A DNA stretch of 64,000 nucleotides from Ponticaulis profundi (GCF_042659465.1 NZ_JBHSSW010000017.1:120544-184543), one strand, 5' to 3'. Shown: positions 1 through 8,273, counted from the first letter of the stretch. Made by a program: numbers and translations. The notes: generated by a model not told the origin, from the sequence alone.

Positions 1-1559
1 GACGACCAGTCTTCCGTCAGAACGTTTTCCGGAACACCGAGCGACATGTTGATGATGCGGGCGCCATTGTCGATGAGTTCGTAAATGCCGGTCTCAACAT
101 CTTCGAAGCCAGCAGATTTCGTTTCATCGAATGGATTGTAGGCCGCCACGCTTGCATTCGGTGCAATGCCCATCAGGCCCTTGCCATCATGCGGCGCGAT
201 CATCAGTGAAATAACCGCTGAGCCGTGGAAATCGCCAGCCTCTGTCTCATAGCCACCTGTATAGATGATGTCCTGAGACAACAGCGTTTCGTCGGTGATG
301 CCGAAGTCGAGCAGACCGATAACAGCTTCTGTGTTGTAGTCGTGATCCTGTGTCAGAGCAGGAGACCAGCTGACATCATTCATCCAGTGATCGACACGAT
401 CGACACCGGAGAATTGCATCAGGCCGTCATACCAGTCGACAAAGAACTTGGCGCGATCCACGGAATCCAGATCGGCCAGCGATGACGGGTCTGATGGGTC
501 GATGCCGTATTTGTCGAAGACGTCCTTGGCGAACCCTTGCCAGAAATCCTGGCCGGTCAGCATCGCAACAGGCACGCCAAACTTTTCCTGGCTCAGATTG
601 TAGAACGTGCCGAGGTCAGAAAGAACCTGCTCATATTCTGCTTCTGTTGTCGGACCGAACGTATCGAGGTCACCCCAGAACGTATCCAGATCACCCCAGA
701 AGGTATCGAGGTCACCCCAGAATGTATCGAGATCGCCCCAGAAGGTATCCAGGTCGCCCCAGAAAACCTGGAAATTGCCCCAGAATGTGTCGAGGTCGCC
801 CCAGGAGCTGTCCAGATTACCGTTAAAGGTATCGAGATCGCCCCAGAAGGTGTCGAGATCGCCGTAAGAGGCGTCGAGCGGTCCCTGAAATGTGTCGAGG
901 TCACCCCAGAAGGTATCCAGGTCACCCCACAGGATGAACAGGCTGCCCATGAAGGTATCGAGGTCGCCCCATTGAGCATCGATATTGTTCTCGAACGTGT
1001 CGAGGTCGCCCCAGAATGTGTCAAGGTCCCCCCAGAACGTATCCAGGTCTCCCCAGAAGGTGTCGAGATCACCCCAGAATGTATCAAGGTCGCCCCACTG
1101 GGCGCTGGTGCCGCCTTCGAATGTGTCCAGATCGCCCCAGAACGTGTCGAGGTCGCCCCAGCGCGCATAGGAACCCGTGCCGCTGAATGTGTCGAGATCT
1201 CCCCAGAATGTATCCAGGTCGCCCCAGAAGGCGCTATTCATACCTTCGAATGTATCGAGATCGCCCCAGAAGGTATCCAGGTCGCCCCAGAATGTGTCGA
1301 GATCACCCCAGGAGGCACCATTCTGCCCTTCGAATGTGTCGAGGTCTCCCCAGAAGGTGTCCAGATCACCCCAGAATGTATCGAGGTCACCCCATTGTGC
1401 CTGGAGTTCGCCTCGCTGAACGGTCAGCGCGCGCTCGGCCTGAACAGGCAGCGCGGATTCGCGACGTTCAAACATCTGGTTTGCTGAGTCTGCAAATGCA
1501 GACTGTCCAAATGCCAGACCCGCAATAATAGCCGCAGAAGTTAGCAGTTTGGTTTTCAT
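1..1559 (-). CDS. Secreted subtilisin-like (S8) serine protease with N-terminal heptad repeats, partial
   Basis: This is a secreted serine protease of the subtilase family whose C-terminal part lies beyond the left edge. The start ATG at 1559-1557 follows a GGGTGAGGG Shine-Dalgarno site. The first 24 residues form a signal peptide ending in an AFA cleavage motif. Residues about 49-301 are tandem heptads (see the repeat entry). A linker of roughly 110 residues follows, then the catalytic domain: Asp418 in IGLLDFGI and His445 in DFHGSAV, followed by APHDGKGLMGIAPNASVAAYN and INMSLGVPEN. The catalytic serine would lie outside the window, so activity cannot be confirmed. Subtilases with long N-terminal extensions are often autotransporters, but the barrel, if present, is not visible. 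No other gene shares its strand nearby. Family assignment is firm; substrate and location are inference. Confidence 0.88.
   Translation of the reverse strand, partial: MKTKLLTSAAIIAGLAFGQSAFADSANQMFERRESALPVQAERALTVQRGELQAQWGDLDTFWGDLDTFWGDLDTFEGQNGASWGDLDTFWGDLDTFWGDLDTFEGMNSAFWGDLDTFWGDLDTFSGTGSYARWGDLDTFWGDLDTFEGGTSAQWGDLDTFWGDLDTFWGDLDTFWGDLDTFWGDLDTFENNIDAQWGDLDTFMGSLFILWGDLDTFWGDLDTFQGPLDASYGDLDTFWGDLDTFNGNLDSSWGDLDTFWGNFQVFWGDLDTFWGDLDTFWGDLDTFWGDLDTFWGDLDTFGPTTEAEYEQVLSDLGTFYNLSQEKFGVPVAMLTGQDFWQGFAKDVFDKYGIDPSDPSSLADLDSVDRAKFFVDWYDGLMQFSGVDRVDHWMNDVSWSPALTQDHDYNTEAVIGLLDFGITDETLLSQDIIYTGGYETEAGDFHGSAVISLMIAPHDGKGLMGIAPNASVAAYNPFDETKSAGFEDVETGIYELIDNGARIINMSLGVPENVLTEDWS
657..1415 (-). 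repeat. About 36 tandem 21-bp units encoding WGDLDTF heptads
   Basis: Read on the minus strand this 759-base tract is 36 in-frame heptad units. I count 25 exact WGDLDTF copies. The others are degenerate but mostly keep Gly at position 2 (RGELQAQ, EGQNGAS, EGMNSAF, EGGTSAQ, ENNIDAQ, MGSLFIL, QGPLDAS, YGDLDTF, NGNLDSS, WGNFQVF); one unit has eight residues (SGTGSYAR). From the N-terminus, blocks of 3, 3, 2, 2, 5, 1 and 2 exact copies are separated by single degenerate ones, and the tract closes with 5 exact copies. Codons differ between copies (GAC/GAT, CTC/CTG/CTT, ACG/ACA/ACC), so the peptide is conserved more than the DNA. Open frames on the plus strand over this tract are by-products of the repeat. 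Confidence 0.95.
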
Positions 1560-2013
1560 AACCCTCACCCTTTGCGTCCGGAATTGACGCGAATAATCCG
1601 CTGATGCTCGCAAACCGAGTGAATGCAATTTATCGGCGAACCTGTGACATAGTAAACAAAATTTTAATGTGAAGGATAAGTAACCCAGAAAAAACGTGTG
1701 GAAAAGTACATCTGTGCTCAAAACTACGCGTATTTGGCGAAAAGTGGCGAAAATGATTGATTTTTTTATCTCGTTTAACGCGTTTTAAGTATACTAAACA
1801 CGTTAATGGGAAAGAGTTAATATTAACACTTGCCAAGTTAACTTTTTAATTTCGGTAATTTCAAAGGAAAGCGGGCTTTCAAACAGCTTCCCGAAAGGCG
1901 TTAACGAGTACGTATTTTAAGAGATGCTCAAGTAACGCGCTTGCGCGGGTCTGGTTTGACAAGCAGAGCAACAGGCTGGAAACAGACGGACGAAGGACAT
2001 TGAAGAGGTTTTT
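1560..2013. other. AT-rich intergenic region with palindromes between protease gene and kdsB
   Basis: This 454-base stretch separates two divergent genes and must hold both promoters. I see no convincing gene. The AT-rich part (about 1650-1860) contains the perfect palindromes GTTAATATTAAC (1816-1827) and AAGTTAACTT (1835-1844). They contain TTAA half-sites, but none at the N7 spacing required for a full CtrA site. Their role is unknown. Confidence 0.5.
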
Positions 2014-2814
2014 ATGCGCGTTCTGATTGTTGTGCCGGCCCGATACGGTTCGACCCGATTTCCTGGCAAGCCACTTCAACTCATCGCTGGCCGTAGCATG
2101 GTCTCCCGCGTTGCGGACGTCGCCAGAGACGCCGCCCGACAGATGAACGGGGCTGACTATGTGGTAGCGACCGATGATGAGCGCATTCTGACCCATTGTG
2201 AGCAGGAAGGTCTGAAGGCGGTTCTGACGCCGGAAAATGTTGCCACAGGCACAGACCGTGCACTCGCCGCCGTTCAGGCCTTAAACGTTCGTCCGGACGT
2301 TGTAATCAATCTGCAAGGTGATGCGCCCTTTACGCCCGCGGCTATGGTCGCAGCGATCGGGAAGGCGGCGGCTGAAGGAGATGAAGACGTTGCCACGCCA
2401 GTTGTGCAGCTGAGCTGGGAGGCGCTCGACGATATGCGCGAGCATAAGAAGCTGGCACCCTTCAGCGGCACCACATGTATCCGCGCTAAAAATGGTCGCG
2501 CGCTCTGGTTCTCCAAGAACATTCTCCCGGCGATGCGCAAAGAGGACAAATTGCGACAGTCAGACGCGCTGTCACCCGTTCTGCGCCATATTGGACTATA
2601 TGCCTATCGGCTTGAGGCCCTGGAGCAATTCGCCCGACTGCCCGAAGCGCATTATGAGGCGCTCGAGGGATTGGAGCAGCTTCGTATGCTGGAAAACGGC
2701 ATGACCATTCGCGCCGTCCTGGTGGATGAGCCTGAGATCAGTATTGGGGGCGTCGATACGCCCGAAGACCTGGCCCTGGCAGAGCGGCTCCTGAAGGCAC
2801 GCGGCCTGGCCTAG
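2014..2814 (+). CDS. kdsB: 3-deoxy-manno-octulosonate cytidylyltransferase (CMP-KDO synthetase)
   Basis: KdsB activates KDO with CTP to give CMP-KDO, the donor for the inner core of lipopolysaccharide; it acts in the cytoplasm. The 266-residue product opens with the nucleotide-binding motif PARYGSTRFPGKPL, followed by VVATDDERI and NLQGDAPF, all typical of the family, and has the usual length with a slightly long C-terminus. A GAAGAGG Shine-Dalgarno site lies just before ATG 2014. It is preceded by a long AT-rich region and ends in a 4-base overlap with the convergent iron permease gene, so it is probably monocistronic. The assignment is secure; KdsB is distinguished from sialic-acid NeuA by the PARYGSTRFPGKP signature. 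Confidence 0.95.
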   Translation: MRVLIVVPARYGSTRFPGKPLQLIAGRSMVSRVADVARDAARQMNGADYVVATDDERILTHCEQEGLKAVLTPENVATGTDRALAAVQALNVRPDVVINLQGDAPFTPAAMVAAIGKAAAEGDEDVATPVVQLSWEALDDMREHKKLAPFSGTTCIRAKNGRALWFSKNILPAMRKEDKLRQSDALSPVLRHIGLYAYRLEALEQFARLPEAHYEALEGLEQLRMLENGMTIRAVLVDEPEISIGGVDTPEDLALAERLLKARGLA

Positions 2815-4496
2815 TGCCTCTTCGAAACCTTGTTCAGGAGCAGAACTGGAATGAGCCCGATCACCACAAGGGCGAGCGCTGCGGTTGACGCTTCAGCCAG
2901 GCGTTCATCCGATGCCAGGCGATAGACACGCGTGGCCAGTGTTTCGAAATTGAAGGGACGCAACAGCAATGTGGCGGGCAGTTCGCGCATGGTATCGATA
3001 AAGACCAGCAGAGCGGCTGAATAAAGGGCAGGCCTCAATCCCGGAAAATGCACTTTCGAAACAATGCGCCAGGTTCGCGAGCCCAGCGTGCGGGCTGCTT
3101 CGTCCATGGATGTGGGGATTGCGCCAACAGCTGGCTCGACGGTGTTATAGGCGACCGTGAGAAAGCGGATCACATAGGCATAGATCAGGGCAAACACCGA
3201 GCCCGTCAGAATGAGGCCAAGCCCCAGTCCGAACTGGTTTTCCACCCAGCTCGACAGGATTTTGTCGAAACTCGTGAGCGGCAGCAAAAGACCAACCGCC
3301 AGCAGCGTGCCGGGCAGGGCATAGCCCAGTGTTGCAAGGCGCGTCGCGGCGACGCTGACAGGCAGTCTGTCTGCGCGTGTCCGGCTGCGTTGGGCATAGG
3401 CCAGAAACAGAGCGAGCAGCAGCGCGATCAGCGCCGTTCCGATGGAAAGGCTGAAGCTGTTTCGCGCAAAGATGACGAACTGCGATACGGACCGTACGCC
3501 ATCTGCTTCAAGCGCGAGCCAGATCAGTCGCAAAACCGGGATGAGAAAGCCGAACAAAATCGGGATGGCGCAGCCAATCATGGCGCCGATGCTCAACACC
3601 GGGCCCAGCTTCATGGGCGGGCTGAGACTGTCTCGGGCAATGGCGGGCGCGTCACTGTCATTGCGCGCGGCGCGTTCGATCATCAGCAGAATGGCGACAA
3701 TCACCAGAAGCAGGCCTGCGAGCCGAAGGGAGGAGACCGGATCACCCAGTCCATACCAGGCACGATAAATGCCTGTCGAAAATGTGGTGACGCCAAAATA
3801 GTCCGCGACGCCAAAATCCGCGGCTGTTTCCATCATTGCCAGCGCCATACCGCCGAGGATCGCAGCCTTGGCTGAGGGCAGAGCCACACGCCAGAACGCG
3901 CGCAAGGGAGATGCACCAAGGCTTCGGGCGGCCGCAAATCGCGTGCGTGACTGGTTCAGAAAAGATGATCGCGCCAGCAGATAGACATAAGGGTAAAGCA
4001 CGAGTGCGAGCATCACCCCGGCCCCGGGGAGAGATCTTATGGGTGGAAACCAGTAATCTGAAGCGCCCCAGCCGGTAACGTCGCGGATCCATGTCTGAAC
4101 CGGACCTGCAAATTCCAGAAGGTCGGTATAGACATAGGCGATGATGTAGGCGGGCGCTGCAACCGGAAGCACCAGCAGCCACTCAAAAATCCTGCGGCCC
4201 GGAAAATCGGTCACCGCAACCAGCCAGGCAGCGCCTGTGCCCATCGTGCTCGTCAGAACAGCCACGATCAGCAGCAGCCCGAGCGTGTTCAGCACATAAT
4301 CCCAGAGTACGGTTGAGACGAGGTGATCCCAGCTGCCTTCGCTCGGGGCCATCGATCCGAACAGAATGCCAAGAATTGGAATAATCAGGAAAATACAGAG
4401 TGCAATAATACCAATAGCGTGCCATTCGACGCGCAAAGGTCTTGGCGTTTCGCTTTCAGCTCTTGTAGGGAGGGCATTCAACACACTCATGAGCAT
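2811..4496 (-). CDS. fbpB: Fe(III) ABC transporter permease (FbpB/SfuB type, two fused permease domains)
   Basis: This is the inner-membrane channel of a ferric-iron ABC importer. The 561-residue protein carries two consecutive binding-protein-dependent permease domains, about 12 hydrophobic segments in total, as in FbpB/SfuB. Each half has an EAA-type loop: near ARSLGASPLRAFWRVALPSA in the first half and EAARTLGSRTWRIVSKVHFPG in the second. The start is placed at ATG 4496; a second ATG two codons inside is also possible. The gene is divergent from the ATPase gene with only 39 bases between starts, while the ATPase and binding-protein genes run together on the other strand. This B / C-A arrangement differs from the common A-B-C operon. 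Iron specificity is inferred from the binding protein. Confidence 0.9.
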   Translation of the reverse strand: MLMSVLNALPTRAESETPRPLRVEWHAIGIIALCIFLIIPILGILFGSMAPSEGSWDHLVSTVLWDYVLNTLGLLLIVAVLTSTMGTGAAWLVAVTDFPGRRIFEWLLVLPVAAPAYIIAYVYTDLLEFAGPVQTWIRDVTGWGASDYWFPPIRSLPGAGVMLALVLYPYVYLLARSSFLNQSRTRFAAARSLGASPLRAFWRVALPSAKAAILGGMALAMMETAADFGVADYFGVTTFSTGIYRAWYGLGDPVSSLRLAGLLLVIVAILLMIERAARNDSDAPAIARDSLSPPMKLGPVLSIGAMIGCAIPILFGFLIPVLRLIWLALEADGVRSVSQFVIFARNSFSLSIGTALIALLLALFLAYAQRSRTRADRLPVSVAATRLATLGYALPGTLLAVGLLLPLTSFDKILSSWVENQFGLGLGLILTGSVFALIYAYVIRFLTVAYNTVEPAVGAIPTSMDEAARTLGSRTWRIVSKVHFPGLRPALYSAALLVFIDTMRELPATLLLRPFNFETLATRVYRLASDERLAEASTAALALVVIGLIPVLLLNKVSKRH

Positions 4497-4535
4497 GCTC
4501 TAGACCTAAGGGCGTGTTCAGTCAAAGTATTGCTT
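4497..4535. promoter_or_regulatory. Divergent promoter region of the iron transporter
   Basis: Only 39 bases separate the start codons of the permease and ATPase genes, so promoters for both directions must overlap here or within the coding ends. I find no recognisable Fur, Irr or RirA site in it. A perfect palindrome ATTCTCGAGAAT lies inside codons 4-7 of the ATPase gene (4545-4556), but its half-sites face the wrong way for a Fur box. Confidence 0.4.
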
Positions 4536-5591
4536 ATGACACTCATTCTCGAGAATCTGACTCACGCTTACGGACAAACAAAAACCCTTCAGGGTGTCAG
4601 CCTGAATGTGGAAAAGGGAGAGGTTGTCTCACTTCTTGGTCCGTCGGGATGCGGGAAAACGACGCTGCTCCGTCTGGTGGCAGGCCTTGAGCATTTGAAA
4701 AGTGGTCGGATCGAGCTGGATGGCCAGCTTCTGGCGACGGAAGGCCATCACCCACCGCCTGAAACGCGCCCCGTTGGGCTGGTCTTTCAGGAGCATGCGC
4801 TCTTTCCCGGCATGAATGTTGCCGAAAACATCATGTTCGGTCTGAAAAAGCTGCCCGCAGCGAAACGTCAGGAACGATGCCGCGAACTTCTGAATATGGT
4901 TGGCCTGGCGGGATTTGAACGTCGAAAGCCTGGTGCCTTGTCTGGTGGCCAGCAGCAAAGGGTGGCTCTGGCACGCGCGCTCGCGCCAGCGCCATCGGTC
5001 ATGTTGCTTGACGAACCTTATGCCAGCGTCGATGTGATGCTGAAGCGTGAAATGCGCGAAGCTGCGCGTCTCTTGCTGAAACAGGCTGGCAGCGCGTCCA
5101 TTCTGGTGACGCATGATCCGGAAGAAGCGCTGGAAATGTCAGACCGGATCGCCATCATGTCGGATGGCAGGATTTTGCAGGTTGGCACCCCGGAAGACAT
5201 TATCGAGCAGCCGCTTGCGCCAGAAGTTGCGCACCTGTTCGGTGAGGCGCAGATGCTCGATGGTGAGATTGATGGCGATTTCCTGAACACGCCCATCGGT
5301 CGTTTCCGGATCCCCGGCGGTTCGTCAGAGTCGATGAAGGGCAAGCTTTATGACCTTGTGGTGCGGCCGACCGGGCTGTCCTATCACGCCGATCCGGACG
5401 GTGAATGGATTGTCCGCGACCTGCGCTACAGCAGCACTGGGCGTATTCTCTATCTGACAGGCGCCAACACAGACTCGCTATCCGTTGTGCGTGTCAGCAC
5501 GGGGTTCGGCGCACCACCGGTTGTTGGCGAACGTGGGCATATCGATCTGCTGGATCGTCATGCCTTCCTTTTTGCAAAAAAGTCGCACTAG
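4536..5591 (+). CDS. fbpC: Fe(III) ABC transporter ATP-binding protein (FbpC type)
   Basis: This is the cytoplasmic ATPase that drives the ferric-iron importer. The 351-residue protein has Walker A GPSGCGKTT, Q-loop LVFQEHALFPGMNV, signature LSGGQQQR, Walker B VMLLDEPYASVD and switch histidine VTHDPEEA, followed by a C-terminal TOBE-like domain of about 110 residues, as in FbpC. ATG 4536 starts the conserved MTLILENLTHAYG sequence. The frame stays open upstream, but that part overlaps the divergent permease gene. The binding-protein gene follows 61 bases downstream and is probably cotranscribed. Assignment to the family is firm; the metal is inferred from the neighbour. Confidence 0.93.
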   Translation: MTLILENLTHAYGQTKTLQGVSLNVEKGEVVSLLGPSGCGKTTLLRLVAGLEHLKSGRIELDGQLLATEGHHPPPETRPVGLVFQEHALFPGMNVAENIMFGLKKLPAAKRQERCRELLNMVGLAGFERRKPGALSGGQQQRVALARALAPAPSVMLLDEPYASVDVMLKREMREAARLLLKQAGSASILVTHDPEEALEMSDRIAIMSDGRILQVGTPEDIIEQPLAPEVAHLFGEAQMLDGEIDGDFLNTPIGRFRIPGGSSESMKGKLYDLVVRPTGLSYHADPDGEWIVRDLRYSSTGRILYLTGANTDSLSVVRVSTGFGAPPVVGERGHIDLLDRHAFLFAKKSH

Positions 5592-5652
5592 CACGCCTTG
5601 TCGTGAGGGGAGTGCGGGGCTAGGTAAGAATAGTTCTCAAGAAGGATTGTTC

Positions 5653-6753
5653 ATGACCCGCTTTACGACATTCGCTATTGCCGCCAGTGTTTTACTCGCT
5701 TCCTGTGGGGGAGAGAGCTCGCCTCCTGCTGAAACGTCAGCCGAAGCGCCAGCGTCCTCGGGCAGCACATCTGCTGCGACCGAAGCGAAAAAACAGAATG
5801 CGGGCGTGGTGAATGTTTATTCGGCTCGCCACTATGACAGTGACCTGGCCCTCTACAAGCAGTTTACCGAAGAGACGGGCATCAAGGTGAACCTGCTTGA
5901 AGGTGAGAGTGACCAGCTCATTCAGCGCATGGTCAATGAAGCTGAGTTTTCACCGGCTGACGTTCTGATCACAGTCGATGCCGGACGGCTCTGGCGCGGT
6001 GTGGATCGGGGCGTCTTCCAGCCGCTCGAGGATCAGAGCATTCTGAACCGCATTCCGGAGCATTTCAAAAATCCTGACAATTACTGGGTGGCGCTGACCA
6101 AGCGTGCACGCGTGATCGTCTATAACAAGGAAGATGGCGCACCTGAGGGCCTGACTGAATATGCTGACCTCGCAGATCCTGCCTATGAAGGTGAGATCTG
6201 CATGCGCACATCCACCAACATTTATAACCTGTCGCTGATCGCCTCTTTTGTCTCCCGGCAAGGCGAAGAGGGCGCTGAAGAATGGGCGCGCGGTGTGGTG
6301 TCCAACTTTGCCCGGTCTCCGCAGGGCAATGATATTTCCATTCTGAAATCCATTGCGGCTGGTGAGTGCGGCCTGACCGTCGCCAATACATATTATATCG
6401 CGCGTCTCGGCGTTTCGGAAAATGAAGCCGACCGCGAGGTCTATAACAAGCTTGGCATTATCTTCCCGAACCAGGAAACGACCGGTACGCATGTGAACGT
6501 GTCCGGTATTGGTCTGGCGAAATACACCAAGAACAAGGAAAATGCGCTTGCGCTGATTGAATTCCTGACACGCCCGGACATCCAGCACGAATTCTCTTCA
6601 GGCAATAACGAATATCCGGCGGTAGCAGACGCAGAGACGGCTCCGCAGGTTATCGCGCTTGGTGACTTTGTCGCGGATGATCTGAATGTCAGCGAACTCG
6701 GTCGCAATCAGGCTGCAGCTGTCCGGGTGCTCGACCGCGCTGGCTGGAACTAA
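5653..6753 (+). CDS. fbpA: Fe(III) ABC transporter substrate-binding lipoprotein (FbpA/FutA type)
   Basis: This periplasmic iron-binding protein delivers Fe(III) to the FbpB-FbpC transporter. The 366-residue product starts at ATG 5653 after an AAGAAGGA Shine-Dalgarno site. It has a lipoprotein signal with lipobox LLASC, then a Ser/Ala/Thr-rich linker, then the mature domain beginning NVYSARHYDSDLALYKQF, a hallmark of FutA/IdiA-type ferric-binding proteins. The C-lobe has NTYYIARLG, with the paired tyrosines that usually ligate iron. It follows the ATPase gene on the same strand. The lipid anchor is unusual for classical FbpA but common in FutA-like proteins. A long imperfect hairpin follows the gene. 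Confidence 0.93.
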   Translation: MTRFTTFAIAASVLLASCGGESSPPAETSAEAPASSGSTSAATEAKKQNAGVVNVYSARHYDSDLALYKQFTEETGIKVNLLEGESDQLIQRMVNEAEFSPADVLITVDAGRLWRGVDRGVFQPLEDQSILNRIPEHFKNPDNYWVALTKRARVIVYNKEDGAPEGLTEYADLADPAYEGEICMRTSTNIYNLSLIASFVSRQGEEGAEEWARGVVSNFARSPQGNDISILKSIAAGECGLTVANTYYIARLGVSENEADREVYNKLGIIFPNQETTGTHVNVSGIGLAKYTKNKENALALIEFLTRPDIQHEFSSGNNEYPAVADAETAPQVIALGDFVADDLNVSELGRNQAAAVRVLDRAGWN

Positions 6754-6765
6754 AGGACAAGGCGT

Positions 6766-6808
6766 TCGACGCGACTATTTTAGCATTTGTGCAAAAAAGT
6801 CGCGTTGA
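6766..6808. repeat. Long imperfect inverted repeat after fbpA
   Basis: Arms TCGACGCGACT (6766-6776) and AGTCGCGTTGA (6798-6808) pair with one G-T, and the loop can pair further through GCA/TGC and TTTT/AAAA. The hairpin lies between the end of fbpA and the DUF983 gene. No T-run follows on either strand, so a classical terminator is not certain. TTGACG at its right edge could serve as a -35 element for the next gene. Confidence 0.45.
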
Positions 6809-6830
6809 CGCATAGGCCCAGCTCCGCCAC

Positions 6831-7205
6831 ATGGCTGGCATGACCAAAGTTTCTCCGATCTCAGCAGGCCTGCAGGGGCGCTGCCCAACCTGTGGCCAGG
6901 GCCGCGTCTGGCGCGGTTATCTGAAATTCAAGCCAGCCTGTGAGGCATGTGGGCAGGATTTCACCCAGGCCGATACCGCCGATGGCCCAGCCTTTTTTGT
7001 CGGTTTTTTCGTGCTGATCATTCTCGCACCCTTCGGCTTCATCATTCCAATGGCCGATCAGCCGATCTGGTGGAAAATTCTGCTGATGGTGATTCTTGCG
7101 ATTATTACGATTGTGGTCAGCCTGATCCTTCTGCCGATTGCGAAATCGCTTCTGATGGCGCTTCAGATCGCCAACAAGGCGGAACAGGCGCGTTTCGAGG
7201 ACTAG
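6831..7205 (+). CDS. DUF983 membrane protein
   Basis: This 124-residue protein belongs to the DUF983 family, whose function is not known. The N-terminus has two CxxC pairs, CPTCGQG and CEACGQ, that would form a zinc ribbon. Two hydrophobic helices follow (about residues 55-75 and 82-108). The start is ATG 6831; an in-frame ATG three codons later (6840) is equally possible because no strong Shine-Dalgarno site is visible. It follows the iron-transport genes on the same strand but is separated from them by a hairpin and may have its own promoter. It ends four bases before the stop of the convergent thioesterase gene. Family membership is clear from the motif order; no role is inferred. Confidence 0.85.
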   Translation: MAGMTKVSPISAGLQGRCPTCGQGRVWRGYLKFKPACEACGQDFTQADTADGPAFFVGFFVLIILAPFGFIIPMADQPIWWKILLMVILAIITIVVSLILLPIAKSLLMALQIANKAEQARFED

Positions 7206-7208
7206 GCT

Positions 7209-7712
7209 TTAGTCCTCGAGGCGAAAGGCGCGATCCGTCAACTGCCACGCACCGGTAATATGCGTCGTGGCTTTGCCATCTGGCCGGTAGATATGCGTGT
7301 CGATGATGGCACTGCGTGACGCGCGATCAATCAGCCGGGACTCAATGCGATAAGTCTCACCGGACGGCACCGGACGCAGGAAGCGTGTGTGAAAGTCGAC
7401 CGTAGAGAACCCGGCAGGCCGATCCAGCAGGCTTGTAAAAACATGCGCCTGCACAAAGTCGCCCAGCACATTCAGAGCGCCGCCCATGATGATGCCGTCA
7501 AAGGCATTCAGGCGCGCATCCGCCGTCCAGTCGAGGATCAGCTCTCCATATTCCGCTTTGACCAGTTTCAGCGTGGCATCGATATCGGTTGTCTGGATGC
7601 AGGCGAGTGGGCTGCGAACCCCTTCCGTGCCCAGCGCTTTGCGGACCGCTTTGAGCCCCCAATTGTCGCCCTGTTTGTCCGCAATGATTTTCGATTGCCC
7701 GTCTGCTGGCAT
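7209..7712 (-). CDS. PaaI-family hot-dog thioesterase
   Basis: This 167-residue protein is a hot-dog fold acyl-CoA thioesterase of the PaaI group, which hydrolyses CoA thioesters in the cytoplasm. The segment NAFDGIIMGGALNVLGDFVQAHV matches the catalytic helix region of the fold, and the following STVDFHTRFLRPVPSGE strand is typical (the conserved xxNxxFLRPV pattern). The start ATG 7712 is preceded by AGGAGGG. It stands alone between DUF983 (convergent) and the divergent MAPEG gene. The substrate is not predictable; several other acyl-CoA enzymes in the window suggest a role in fatty-acid turnover. Confidence 0.8.
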   Translation of the reverse strand: MPADGQSKIIADKQGDNWGLKAVRKALGTEGVRSPLACIQTTDIDATLKLVKAEYGELILDWTADARLNAFDGIIMGGALNVLGDFVQAHVFTSLLDRPAGFSTVDFHTRFLRPVPSGETYRIESRLIDRASRSAIIDTHIYRPDGKATTHITGAWQLTDRAFRLED

Positions 7713-7827
7713 TCTGCCCTCCTATAAAAACAACCAAAAGTAGTATTTGGTATTTCATCCAGCGAAGCAAGTGCCTGCGGGGATTTTTCTGGTTATATGG
7801 CGAAATACAACAACAGGGGAGGAAATC

Positions 7828-8271
7828 ATGAATGCAGAACTTATCGGTGCGGTGAAACCGGCACTTCTGCCTGTCTTTGCGCTGATCGTCTGGACCTTTG
7901 TCATGTGGTTCTGGATGTTCATCACGCGCGTGCCAGCCATGCAGAAGGCGCAGATTGATCCAAACACCATCAAGGGCGGAGAGGATCTTCGCAGCAGGCT
8001 GCCAGCCAGCGTGATGAATGTCAGCGACAACTACAATCATCTGCATGAACAGCCGACGATTTTTTACGCGCTGGCATTTTATCTGGCTCTGGCAGGCGGC
8101 GCGGACAATGTGAATGTTATGCTGCTCTGGGTTTATGTCGTGCTGCGTGTCGTGCACTCGGTTATCCAGGCAACGTTCAACAATGTGACGATCCGCTTTC
8201 TCGTGTTCGCGCTGTCGTCTTTTGCATTGCTCATCATCATTGTCCGCGAAATCCTGCGGCTCTTCGTCTGA
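7828..8271 (+). CDS. MAPEG-family membrane protein
   Basis: MAPEG proteins are four-helix integral membrane proteins, in eukaryotes involved in glutathione and eicosanoid chemistry; bacterial members are mostly uncharacterised. The 147-residue product has four hydrophobic segments and the family motif region RLPASVMNVSDNYNHLHEQPTIFYAL. ATG 7828 is chosen because GGGGAGG lies seven bases before it; the frame is open further upstream without a ribosome site. The gene is convergent with the gdx gene, with a gap of two bases. Family assignment is good; the substrate is unknown. Confidence 0.82.
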   Translation: MNAELIGAVKPALLPVFALIVWTFVMWFWMFITRVPAMQKAQIDPNTIKGGEDLRSRLPASVMNVSDNYNHLHEQPTIFYALAFYLALAGGADNVNVMLLWVYVVLRVVHSVIQATFNNVTIRFLVFALSSFALLIIIVREILRLFV

Positions 8272-8273
8272 GA

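Noticed and set aside
482..1528. Several long open frames on both strands over the heptad tract, for example plus 537-1487
   Set aside because: A 21-base period opens all frames at once. Only the minus frame from 1559 has a signal peptide, ribosome site and protease domain.
4545..4556. Palindrome ATTCTCGAGAAT within fbpC as a Fur site
   Set aside because: Half-site orientation is the reverse of a Fur box, and it lies inside codons 4-7.
5574..6803. Thirteen-base repeat GCAAAAAAGTCGC at the end of fbpC and after fbpA
   Set aside because: A 13-mer pair of this kind can arise by chance in 64 kb, and there is no supporting structure at the first copy.
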